Shown here one piece after another: positions 1 to 7,050 of a stretch of DNA of 9,102 nucleotides. The first letter of the stretch is position 1. Every line of letters starts with the position of its first letter. A program made the position numbers and the translations under genes. The notes under the pieces were generated by a model. The model had not been told where the DNA came from and searched no databases. It worked only from the letters and a program-made list of their open reading frames with translations. Source of the DNA: DASXYU01 sp036502295 (GTDB taxonomy: Bacteria; Actinomycetota; Actinomycetes; Mycobacteriales; Jatrophihabitantaceae); contig DASXYU010000093.1 of the NCBI GenBank assembly GCA_036502295.1, positions 1 to 9,102 of the forward strand, read 5' to 3'.

Positions 1-1
1 A

Positions 2-115
2 GCGCTGCGGACACTGTCCAACCGACTCGTCGGCATCCTGGACGGCTGCCTACGCCACCGAGCCCCCTACGACGAGACCATCGCCTGGGCACACCGCGCA
101 GCCAACGCCGCTTGA
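2..115 (+). CDS. IS110-family-like transposase, C-terminal end (cut by window edge)
   Basis: Reading from base 2, an open frame encodes 37 residues ending in TGA at 113-115. The residues include LSNRLVGILDGCLRH followed by APYDE and AWAHR. This pattern (short helix with GILxGCL, then YDExxAWAHR near the stop) is what I remember of the extreme C-terminus of actinobacterial IS110/IS116/IS902 transposases; it is recognised by memory, not by alignment. The family uses an N-terminal DEDD (RuvC-like) domain and a C-terminal Tnp domain with a catalytic serine, guided by a bridge RNA. Both catalytic regions lie outside the window, so I cannot tell whether the gene is intact. It is the only plus-strand gene and runs convergently toward rbpA. 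Confidence 0.6.
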   Translation, partial: ALRTLSNRLVGILDGCLRHRAPYDETIAWAHRAANAA

Positions 116-230
116 CACTTAAACGCCTGGGATATCTAGGGAACGGCAGAGGCGCGCGGGATTCAAGGCGGAGGAGGGAGAGCTGTGCTGTAGCACAGCC
201 GACCGATAACAACGCAGAAGATCGCGCGCC
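116..230. other. Non-coding junction between the transposase end and rbpA
   Basis: These 115 bases separate the transposase stop from the rbpA stop. The first part, ending in TGGGATATCT at about 128-137, resembles the sequence I recall just after the stop of actinobacterial IS110 elements, so the element's right end probably lies within the first 30-60 bases. No terminal inverted repeat is visible, as expected for IS110 elements, and the exact boundary cannot be fixed from one sequence. The remainder is presumably the 3' flank of rbpA and holds a perfect hairpin (182-199). No gene is seen. Confidence 0.4.
182..199 (-). terminator. Hairpin downstream of rbpA, candidate terminator
   Basis: GCTGTGCT, a 2-base loop and AGCACAGC form a perfect 8-bp stem (7 bp with a 4-base loop if the tight turn opens). 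It lies 31 bases past the rbpA stop on the minus strand and 66 bases past the transposase stop on the plus strand. With convergent genes on both sides it could serve either. No U-rich tract follows, which is common for actinobacterial terminators. It could also belong to the right end of the insertion element. Confidence 0.45.
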
Positions 231-572
231 TCACTCGCCGCGGCGGGCGCGGAGGTTCGCGAGGGCCTCTTCGAGCAGCGCCTCGCCGTCGGCGTCCGAG
301 CGCCGCTCCTTCACGTAGGCGAGATGTGTCTTGTACGGCTCAGTCTTGGGAGCGCGCGGCGGGGCCTCGGAGGCGCGTCCTGCCGGGAAGCCGCAGCGGG
401 GGCAGTCCCAGGTATCAGGAAGAACGGCCTCGGCCGCGAACGCCGGCACGGTCTCGTGACCGTTGGCGCAGAAGAACGTGACGTATTGACGCGGGGCGGT
501 CTCGCCGCGCTCCTTCTCGCCCATCGGTCCGGCACCTACCCGGCTGCCCCGAATGGCACTGCCTCCAGCCAC
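231..572 (-). CDS. rbpA: RNA polymerase-binding protein RbpA
   Basis: Encodes 113 residues. RbpA is a small actinobacterial protein that binds RNA polymerase and group I/II sigma factors, stabilising the open promoter complex. Visible features are an N-terminal tail with IRGSRVG (about 7-13), a core domain with Cys35, His39, Cys57 and Cys60 (pattern CxxxH ... CPRC) suited to one zinc ion, a linker rich in Pro and basic residues (about 70-80), and a C-terminal sigma-interaction helix region (THLAYVKERRSDADGEALLE and following). I chose GTG at 572 over an in-frame GTG at 578: GGAGG at 582-586 sits 9 bases from the first but almost abuts the second, and family members start MAGGSAIRG. It lies 61 bases after secG on the same strand and may be co-transcribed with it. 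No SigR-type promoter (GGAAT...GTT) was seen. Confidence 0.93.
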   Translation of the reverse strand: MAGGSAIRGSRVGAGPMGEKERGETAPRQYVTFFCANGHETVPAFAAEAVLPDTWDCPRCGFPAGRASEAPPRAPKTEPYKTHLAYVKERRSDADGEALLEEALANLRARRGE

Positions 573-633
573 CTGCACTCCCCTCCGATGGGCACAACAG
601 CGAGCACAGCCCCAGAGGAGCTGCGTTGAAGTG

Positions 634-864
634 TTAGTTCTTGTACAGCAGTCCTAGGCCGACGATGCAGATGATCCACACCAAGCCGGCGACGATGGTG
701 ATGCGGTCGAGGTTGCGCTCGACGACGGACGAGCCGGAGAGGCTCGAGTAGAACGAACCGCCGAACATGGATGAAAGACCGCCGCCCTTACCGTGGTGCA
801 GTAGGACGAGCACGATCAGCAGCAGGCTCGCCAGAACGAGCACAATGGACAACGTCAGAATCAT
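634..864 (-). CDS. secG: Preprotein translocase subunit SecG
   Basis: Encodes 76 residues, the usual length for SecG, an inner-membrane subunit of the SecYEG channel that helps SecA-driven protein export. Two hydrophobic segments are visible (about 2-22 and 54-73). They flank the conserved cytoplasmic loop HHGKGGGLSSMFGG (23-36), the family signature. The ATG at 864 is placed by the length of the first membrane segment; no good Shine-Dalgarno sequence precedes it. The gene follows tpiA after a 97-base spacer, matching the gap-pgk-tpiA-secG order common in actinobacteria and pointing to genomic linkage rather than a metabolic connection. Confidence 0.96.
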   Translation of the reverse strand: MILTLSIVLVLASLLLIVLVLLHHGKGGGLSSMFGGSFYSSLSGSSVVERNLDRITIVAGLVWIICIVGLGLLYKN

Positions 865-963
865 GAGACTGCTGTTGCTTTCCGGTCGGGTGATTCGGCC
901 TTGGAAACTCTACCTCTTGGTTTCGAGACGAGCCTGCGGCCCTCCTCAACCAGCTCCTGCGTC

Positions 964-1752
964 CTAACCACCGGTCTGCACGGCACGGCAGATTGCGGCG
1001 AATTCCCCACCGTCGAGGCTGGCGCCGCCGACGAGGCCACCGTCGATGTCGGTTTGGCTGAAGATCTCGGCGGCATTGGCGCCCTTCACGGAGCCGCCAT
1101 AGAGGATCCGCACGCGGGCGGCCAAGTCGGCGGAATAGAGCGAAGCCAGGTGGTCCCTCAGCGCGGCACAGACCTCCTGGGCATCCTCCGGGGTCGCGAC
1201 CTCGCCGGTGCCGATCGCCCAGATCGGTTCGTAGGCGATCACGATGGTCGCGGCCTGCTCGGCCGGGATGCCTTCCAGCGCGGCAGTGAGCTGAGCGGTG
1301 CAGTGCGCGCGGTGACCGCCCTCGGTGCGGACGGCGAGGCTCTCGCCGAGGCAGAGGATCGGCGTGAGCCCGTTGCGGAAGGCAGCGACGAGCTTGGCGT
1401 TGACGACGGCGTCCGTCTCGTCGTGGTACTGGCGTCGCTCCGAGTGGCCGACGACCACGTAGCTGCAGCCCAGCTTCGCCAGCATCGGCCCGGAGATGTC
1501 GCCGGTATAGGCGCCGGAGTCATAGGGCGACAGGTCCTGTGCGCCGTACTTCAACGCCAGACGGTCACCATCGACGAGCGTCTGCACGCTTCGGATGTCG
1601 ACGAACGGCGGGACGAGGACGACCTCGGCCGCGCTGAACTGCTCCGGCGTGAGGCTGAACGCGATCTTCTGCGTGAGGGCGATGGCCTCGAGGTGGTTGA
1701 GGTTCATCTTCCAGTTTCCGGCGACGAGGGGCCGGCGGGTCGCTTTGCTCAT
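964..1752 (-). CDS. tpiA: Triose-phosphate isomerase
   Basis: Encodes 262 residues, slightly longer than the typical 250. The enzyme interconverts dihydroxyacetone phosphate and glyceraldehyde 3-phosphate in the cytoplasm and folds as a TIM barrel. All hallmarks are visible: substrate-binding Asn13 and Lys15 (GNWKMN), electrophile His103 in VVGHSERR, catalytic base Glu175 in AYEPIWAIGTG (with flexible loop 6 following), YGGSVKG (218-224) and GGASLDG (242-248) for phosphate binding. It follows pgk after 47 bases, so co-transcription with gap-pgk is likely. The ATG at 1752 fits the family start, but the upstream sequence has only a weak GAG-type ribosome site, and that site lies inside a hairpin belonging to a repeat element (1758-1770). 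Confidence 0.98.
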   Translation of the reverse strand: MSKATRRPLVAGNWKMNLNHLEAIALTQKIAFSLTPEQFSAAEVVLVPPFVDIRSVQTLVDGDRLALKYGAQDLSPYDSGAYTGDISGPMLAKLGCSYVVVGHSERRQYHDETDAVVNAKLVAAFRNGLTPILCLGESLAVRTEGGHRAHCTAQLTAALEGIPAEQAATIVIAYEPIWAIGTGEVATPEDAQEVCAALRDHLASLYSADLAARVRILYGGSVKGANAAEIFSQTDIDGGLVGGASLDGGEFAAICRAVQTGG

Positions 1753-1755
1753 CGT

Positions 1756-1791
1756 GACTCGCGCAGCGAGCAGTGAGCGTCTACTCCGGTT
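1756..1791 (-). repeat. Dispersed repeat copy 1: 18-base motif plus hairpin
   Basis: On the minus strand AACCGGAGTAGACGCTCA (1774-1791) is followed 3 bases later by CTCGC, TGC, GCGAG (1758-1770), a perfect 5-bp stem. The 18-mer matches 17 of 18 bases of a second site inside uvrC (7704-7721). That site also has a 5-bp hairpin exactly 3 bases away, although the hairpin arms differ in sequence. The copy fills most of the 47-base pgk-tpiA spacer and ends 5 bases before the tpiA start. It resembles REP-type elements (conserved head plus hairpin) in layout; membership of any named family is not shown. Confidence 0.5.
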
Positions 1792-1799
1792 GACACGAG

Positions 1800-3020
1800 C
1801 TATGCCTCGTCGAGGACGGCGACGCCTGGGAGCGTCTTGCCCTCCAGGTACTCCAGCGAGGCACCGCCTCCGGTGGAGATGTGCCCGAAGGACGACTCGT
1901 CGAGGCCGAGCGCGCGCACCGCCGCAGCCGAGTCGCCACCGCCGACGACCGAGAGGCCATCGATCGCAGCGACCGCCTTGGCGACCCCCTTGGTTCCTGC
2001 CGCGAAGGCGGGGAACTCGAAGACGCCCATGGGGCCGTTCCAGAAGACTGTCTTGGCACCCGCGAGAGCCGCGGCGAACGCCGCAACGGACTCCGGACCG
2101 ATGTCCAGCCCCATCTGGTCAGCAGGAATGGCCTCCGCCGAAACGATGGTGGGCGTCGCGTCAGCGGCGAAGGCCGGGGCCACCACCACATCGCTCGGCA
2201 GCACGATCTTGTCCCCGGAGCCGGCGAGCAGTTGCCTGCAGATCTCCACCTGGTCGTCCTCGAGCAGCGACGTGCCGACCTCATAACCCTGCGCCTTGAG
2301 GAAGGTGAAACACATCCCGCCACCGACGAGAAGCCGGTCGACCTTCGGCAGCAGCGAGTTGATCACCGCCAGCTTGTCGCTCACCTTCGAGCCGCCGAGG
2401 ACGACCGCGTACGGCCGTTGCGTATCGCCCGTCAGACGGGAGAGGACGGCCAGTTCGTCGCGGACGAGGTCACCGACGTAGTGCGGCAGGATCCTCGCGA
2501 CGTCATAGACCGAGGTGTGCTTGCGATGCACCGCGCCGAAGGCGTCCTCGACGAAGGCTCCCTCCTCCGGTCCGCCGGCGAGGGTCGCCAGAGCGTCGGC
2601 GAACTCCGCGCGTTCGGAGTCGTCCTTGCTGGTCTCGCCCGCGTTGAAGCGGACGTTCTCCAACAGCAGCACCTGCCCGTCCTGCAGGCCGTCGGCGAGC
2701 AGTCGGGCCGACTCTCCCACCGTGTCGAGGGCGAACTCGACGGGCTGGCCCAGCAGCTGCGCGAGACGGTCGGCGACCGGGCGCAGCGTGTCCTTCGGGT
2801 CCGGTTCTCCCTGACCGAAGAAGGTGCGGGGACGGCCGAGGTGTGCGGAAACGATGACGCGGGCACCGGCATCGACCAACCTGGTGATCACCGGTAGCGA
2901 CGCACGAATGCGGCCGTCGTCGGTGACAGCGCCATCCTTCAGTGGGACGTTGAGATCGGAACGGACCAGCACGCGCCGGCCCGCCACTCCGACCTTGATC
3001 AGGTCGTCAAGGGTTCGCAT
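1800..3020 (-). CDS. pgk: Phosphoglycerate kinase
   Basis: Encodes 406 residues, about the normal length for bacterial PGK. It transfers phosphate from 1,3-bisphosphoglycerate to ADP, giving ATP and 3-phosphoglycerate. The N-domain shows RSDLNVPL (20-27), Arg37 in GRIRASLP (the catalytic arginine by family alignment), AHLGRP (59-64) and FVEDAFGAVHR (156-166). The C-domain shows LGGSKVSDK (208-216) with the phosphate-binding lysines, GGGMCFTFLKAQG (233-245), FWNGPMGVFE (326-335), the nucleotide loop GGGDSAAAV (360-368) and the closing HISTGGGASLEYLEGK (380-395). Around residues 65-75 (RTFFGQGEPDPKD) the loop after HLGRP seems a few residues longer than usual. The ATG at 3020 has only a weak purine-rich ribosome site; the gene lies 35 bases after gap. 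Confidence 0.98.
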   Translation of the reverse strand: MRTLDDLIKVGVAGRRVLVRSDLNVPLKDGAVTDDGRIRASLPVITRLVDAGARVIVSAHLGRPRTFFGQGEPDPKDTLRPVADRLAQLLGQPVEFALDTVGESARLLADGLQDGQVLLLENVRFNAGETSKDDSERAEFADALATLAGGPEEGAFVEDAFGAVHRKHTSVYDVARILPHYVGDLVRDELAVLSRLTGDTQRPYAVVLGGSKVSDKLAVINSLLPKVDRLLVGGGMCFTFLKAQGYEVGTSLLEDDQVEICRQLLAGSGDKIVLPSDVVVAPAFAADATPTIVSAEAIPADQMGLDIGPESVAAFAAALAGAKTVFWNGPMGVFEFPAFAAGTKGVAKAVAAIDGLSVVGGGDSAAAVRALGLDESSFGHISTGGGASLEYLEGKTLPGVAVLDEA

Positions 3021-3034
3021 TCAGTGTTCTCTGT

Positions 3035-3054
3035 TCGCTCCGCAAGCGTCGCTC
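3035..3054. repeat. Short direct repeat with small hairpin in the gap-pgk spacer
   Basis: The 35-base spacer between gap and pgk contains TCGCTC twice (3035-3040 and 3049-3054). Between and overlapping them is a 4-bp stem, CGCT (3036-3039) with AGCG (3045-3048) around a 5-base loop. It shares only short words with the repeat in the pgk-tpiA spacer, so any kinship is uncertain. It lies 16 or more bases upstream of the pgk start and could affect ribosome loading or be a decayed intergenic repeat. Confidence 0.3.
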
Positions 3055-3055
3055 A

Positions 3056-4069
<1,014 letters not shown>

Positions 4070-4122
4070 GGTGAGACTCCCTCTCTGCACACTGTCGGCT
4101 CTGACACGGCCTTACCCGAGAA

Positions 4123-4151
4123 ACCCTAACCGGTGCACAGTCGCCGATTAC
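4123..4151 (-). promoter_or_regulatory. Weak candidate promoter for gap
   Basis: The only long non-coding stretch before gap is 4070-4184. On the minus strand TAGGGT (4123-4128) resembles an actinobacterial -10 hexamer and would give a leader of roughly 45-50 bases. The bases 17-18 upstream (GTAATC / TGTAAT) match a -35 box poorly. The terminator hairpin after whiA argues that gap needs its own promoter here, but this exact site is a guess. Confidence 0.2.
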
Positions 4152-4159
4152 AGGGCCGT

Positions 4160-4183
4160 CCGTCCTACCGTCCGGTAGGACGG
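4160..4183 (-). terminator. Strong hairpin terminator after whiA
   Basis: CCGTCCTACC, a 4-base loop and GGTAGGACGG form a perfect 10-bp stem starting one base after the whiA stop codon (4185-4187). No U-tract follows, as is usual for high-GC actinobacteria. It sits between the uvrC-rapZ-yvcK-whiA unit and gap, where a transcript end is expected. An alternative outer pairing is also possible between GCCGTCC (4155-4161) and GGACGGC (4178-4184), which excludes the first fold. Confidence 0.7.
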
Positions 4184-4184
4184 C

Positions 4185-5165
4185 TCAGGGGGCAAGCATG
4201 TCCGGGGTGACGGCCGACTCGGTGTCGGGAATGCCGAGCTCCGAGGCCTTCTTGTCCGCCATCGCGAGCAGTCGGCGGATGCGCCCCGCGACGGCGTCCT
4301 TCGTCATCACCGGGTCGGAGAGGGCGCCGAGTTCTTCGAGCGACGCCTGCTTGTGCTCCAGCCGCAGCTGGCCGGCCTTGAGCAGGTGCTCGGGTGCGTC
4401 CTCGGCGAGTATCTGCAGTGCGCGCTCGACCCGTGCACCGGCGGCGACCGCGGCACGCGCGGAACGGCGCAGGTTGGCGTCGTCGAAATTCGCCAGACGG
4501 TTGGCGGTGGCGCGGACTTCGCGGCGCATCCGCCGCTCCTCCCACGCGAGGACGGACTCGTGGGCGCCGATCCGGGTGAGCAGCGCCCCGATCATGTCGC
4601 CGTCGCGGACGACTACACGGTCACTGCCCCGCACCTCGCGTGCTTTGGCCTGGATGCCGAGGCGGCGTCCTACGCCGACGAGGGCGAGCGCAGCCTCCGG
4701 GGTCGGGCAGGTGATCTCGAGCGAGCAGGCGCGCCCAGGCTCTGTGAGCGAACCATGAGCGAGGAAGGCGCCGCGCCAAGCCGCCTCCGCGTCAGCGACC
4801 GTCCCCGCGACGACGTGGTGCGGCAGGCCCTTGACCGGGCGCCCGCGGAGGTCGACGAGGCCAGCCTGCCGTGCCAGGCCCTCGCCGTCCTTCGTCACGC
4901 GGACGAGGTAGCGGCTGCCCTTGCGGATGCCGCCGCTGGCAACGATCTGTACTTCGGAGGCGTGTCCGAAGAGCTCGGCGATGTCCTTGCGGACCCGGCG
5001 CGCCACCGAGCCGGTGTCGAGCTCGGCTTCTATGACGATGTGGCCACCCACGAGGTGCAGCGCACCGGCGAAGCGAAGCATGGTGGCGAGTTCGGCCTTG
5101 CGGGCGGACACTTTCGATACCGGAACACGGCTGAGTTCGTCCTTGACCGCTGAGGTCATCGCCAT
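4185..5165 (-). CDS. whiA: DNA-binding regulator WhiA
   Basis: Encodes 326 residues, the usual WhiA length. WhiA combines a degenerate LAGLIDADG homing-endonuclease-like domain (about 20-210) with a C-terminal helix-turn-helix domain. In Streptomyces it activates sporulation-specific cell division with WhiB; in other Gram-positives it affects cell division and metabolism. Visible marks are RGAFLAHGSL (131-140, the LAGLIDADG-like helix), NRLANFDDANLRRS (222-235) and the HTH segment ASLEELGALSDPVMTKDAV (274-292). ATG at 5165 has AGGGA 7 bases upstream. A second ATG at 5159 overlaps the yvcK stop as ATGA and would remove two residues; either start couples translation to yvcK. It ends the four-gene unit. 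Confidence 0.97.
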   Translation of the reverse strand: MAMTSAVKDELSRVPVSKVSARKAELATMLRFAGALHLVGGHIVIEAELDTGSVARRVRKDIAELFGHASEVQIVASGGIRKGSRYLVRVTKDGEGLARQAGLVDLRGRPVKGLPHHVVAGTVADAEAAWRGAFLAHGSLTEPGRACSLEITCPTPEAALALVGVGRRLGIQAKAREVRGSDRVVVRDGDMIGALLTRIGAHESVLAWEERRMRREVRATANRLANFDDANLRRSARAAVAAGARVERALQILAEDAPEHLLKAGQLRLEHKQASLEELGALSDPVMTKDAVAGRIRRLLAMADKKASELGIPDTESAVTPDMLAP

Positions 5166-6169
5166 GCCTGCGTCCCTTCCCTGTCCCCGGTGGTCTCGAA
5201 TGCTTCACGGAGTGCCTCGGAGAGTTTGCCAGGGTCGTGCCGGTCGGCGCTCCCCGGCTCCCTGAGATCAGACAGTACGAGACGCGCGCCTATCCTGTGC
5301 ACGAATTCCTTCAATTCAAAGGGATTTGGTACCGCCGCCAGATGCGCGACGACTGCGTTGATTGACAAACCACCGAACGGCTCGGCGTGGGCGAGCAGCA
5401 CGCGGAGCAGATCGACGGGCGAGTACTCGTCGGTCTCGCCGGCCTGTGGCACCAGGTTGAGGTTGACGATCACCCTCGCGTTCGTGCTGCACAGTGCCTT
5501 GCTCAGCTCGCGCAGCATCAGGTGCGGGATGACGCTGGTGAACCACGATCCCGGCCCGAGGACGACCGCGTCGGCGTCACGGACCGCATCGACCGCGGCC
5601 GCGCAGGCCGGAGCGCCCTGCGGCAACAGTCGCACCGAGCGGATACGTCCCGGGGTCGAGGCGATCGAGGACTGACCACGGATCTCGCGAATGCGCTCGG
5701 GGTGCTCCGGGTCGAAGCGATCGGCCTCGGCGACGAGGTCGAGTGGCACGGGACTCATCGGCAGGACGCGGCCGACGACACCGACGAGTTCGCCGAGCTG
5801 CGCCAGAGCAACCACGGGGTCCGGTTCGCGTTCGAGCAAGGCAGTGAGGACGAGGTTGCCGACGGGGTGGCCGGAGAGGCCACCTGTGCCGCCGATGCGG
5901 TGCTGCAGGACCTCTGCCCAGCGTTGATGTGTCCCGTCGTCACGGGCGAGTGCGGCGACCGCCATCCGCAGATCGCCGGGCGGCAGCACCTTCAGCTCGC
6001 GGCGGATGCGGCCGGAGGAGCCGCCGTCGTCCGCCACGGTGACGACCGCCGTCAGATCATCGGTGATGAGACGCAATGCGGAGAGGCTGGCGTACAGCCC
6101 GTGCCCCCCGCCGAGCGCAACGATCCGTGGTCCTTGAGTAGCAGCCGGAGGCTGCAAGTCGAAGGGCAC
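5156..6169 (-). CDS. yvcK: YvcK / CofD-like UDP-sugar-binding regulator (gluconeogenesis factor)
   Basis: Encodes 337 residues of the CofD-like YvcK family (called CuvA in mycobacteria). Family members bind UDP-GlcNAc and are needed for growth on gluconeogenic carbon sources and for normal cell-wall synthesis; no enzymatic reaction is established. Motifs visible are GGGHG (20-24) near the N-terminus, VADDGGSSGRIR (45-56), GHPVGNL (100-106), VLGPGSWFTSV (203-213) and PQAGETDEYS (241-250). The start is GTG at 6169, whose G is the last base of the rapZ stop (TAGTG), with AGGA 8 bases upstream. Its end overlaps whiA by 10 bases. The rapZ-yvcK-whiA trio is conserved across Gram-positive bacteria, which supports the assignment. 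Confidence 0.96.
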   Translation of the reverse strand: MPFDLQPPAATQGPRIVALGGGHGLYASLSALRLITDDLTAVVTVADDGGSSGRIRRELKVLPPGDLRMAVAALARDDGTHQRWAEVLQHRIGGTGGLSGHPVGNLVLTALLEREPDPVVALAQLGELVGVVGRVLPMSPVPLDLVAEADRFDPEHPERIREIRGQSSIASTPGRIRSVRLLPQGAPACAAAVDAVRDADAVVLGPGSWFTSVIPHLMLRELSKALCSTNARVIVNLNLVPQAGETDEYSPVDLLRVLLAHAEPFGGLSINAVVAHLAAVPNPFELKEFVHRIGARLVLSDLREPGSADRHDPGKLSEALREAFETTGDREGTQAWR

Positions 6170-7050
6170 TACTCACGTCCTAGATCGCGGTGCGTGACGG
6201 TGGCGTGCACACCGCTGGCGCGCAGTCGGGCCGCCAACTCCTCGGCCATGACGACCGAGCGATGCTTGCCGCCGGTGCAGCCGACAGCGAGCGTGAGGTA
6301 TCGCTTGCTCTCCCGGCGGTAGCCGGCGCCGATGATGTCCAGGATCGCCGCGTACTTGTCGAGGAACTCCCCCGCCTCCTGCTGGGCGAGGACGTAGTCG
6401 CGCACCTCGACGTCCTTGCCGGTGAGATCGCGCAACTCAGGGATCCAGTGCGGGTTCGGCAGGAACCGGACGTCGACGACGAGGTCGGAGTCGACCGGCA
6501 GGCCGTACTTGAAGCCGAAGGAGACGACGTTCGCCCGCAGGTCCGGTGCCGGTGCGCCGCCGTCGACGACAAGCGCCGCCTCGATCGCGTGACGCAGTTC
6601 GTGCACGGACTTACGGCTGCTGTCGATGATGAGGTCGGCGTCGTCACGCAGGCCGGCGAGGAGTTCGCGTTCGGCGGTGATGCCGTCGACGAGGCGCCCG
6701 GTGCCCTGCAGCGGGTGCGGCCTGCGGTTGCTCTCGAAGCGTCGCACGAGGACGTCATCAGCTGCCTCGAGGAAGATCACGCGGGCGCGCATGCCCTTGT
6801 TCGCGAGGTTGCGCACGACATCGCGCAGGTTGCTGGAGAAGGCCCGGCTGCGGACGTCCATCACCACGGCGAGGCGTGCGACCGCACCCTGGCTGTTGCT
6901 GCCGAGTTCGAAGAGGGTGGCGAGCAGTTCTGGGGGCAGGTTGTCGACGACGAAATAGCCGAGGTCTTCGAGGCACTTGGCGGCAGTGCTTCGTCCCGCG
7001 CCGGAGAGCCCGGTGACGATCACCGTCTCCAGCGCGCCTCCCTCACTCAT
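6169..7050 (-). CDS. rapZ: RapZ (YvcJ) family P-loop nucleotide-binding protein
   Basis: Encodes 293 residues, the normal family length. The N-terminal P-loop domain has Walker A-like GLSGAGRS (14-21), DNLPPEL (36-42) and VIFLEA (91-96). The C-terminal domain has SFGFKYGLP (177-185), DVRFLPNP (193-200) and GCTGGKHRSV (257-266). In E. coli RapZ binds sRNA GlmZ and glucosamine 6-phosphate and controls GlmS; in Bacillus YvcJ hydrolyses GTP. The actinobacterial role is not settled. The Walker A lysine is replaced by Arg20, which I recall as common in actinobacterial members. ATG at 7050 has GGAAGA 8 bases upstream and overlaps the end of uvrC by 8 bases; its stop overlaps the yvcK start by one. 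Confidence 0.96.
   Translation of the reverse strand: MSEGGALETVIVTGLSGAGRSTAAKCLEDLGYFVVDNLPPELLATLFELGSNSQGAVARLAVVMDVRSRAFSSNLRDVVRNLANKGMRARVIFLEAADDVLVRRFESNRRPHPLQGTGRLVDGITAERELLAGLRDDADLIIDSSRKSVHELRHAIEAALVVDGGAPAPDLRANVVSFGFKYGLPVDSDLVVDVRFLPNPHWIPELRDLTGKDVEVRDYVLAQQEAGEFLDKYAAILDIIGAGYRRESKRYLTLAVGCTGGKHRSVVMAEELAARLRASGVHATVTHRDLGRE

Noticed and set aside
112..318. Plus-strand frame of 68 codons after the transposase
   Set aside because: It runs into rbpA antisense, is Arg/Ser-rich and starts inside the transposase stop region; no sign of coding.
867..963. Regulatory RNA or promoter in the tpiA-secG spacer
   Set aside because: I looked for hairpins, -10/-35 boxes and ribosome sites in these 97 bases and found nothing convincing.
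901..2897. Long plus-strand open frames opposite tpiA and pgk (901-1776, 1881-2897)
   Set aside because: Their products are low-complexity and rich in Asp, Gly, Arg and Glu, with no family resemblance. The minus strand encodes complete glycolytic enzymes.
4070..4090. N-terminal extension of gap by 7 residues from the GTG at 4090
   Set aside because: The extension encodes the ribosome-binding sequence for the GTG at 4069 and has no counterpart in GAPDH proteins.
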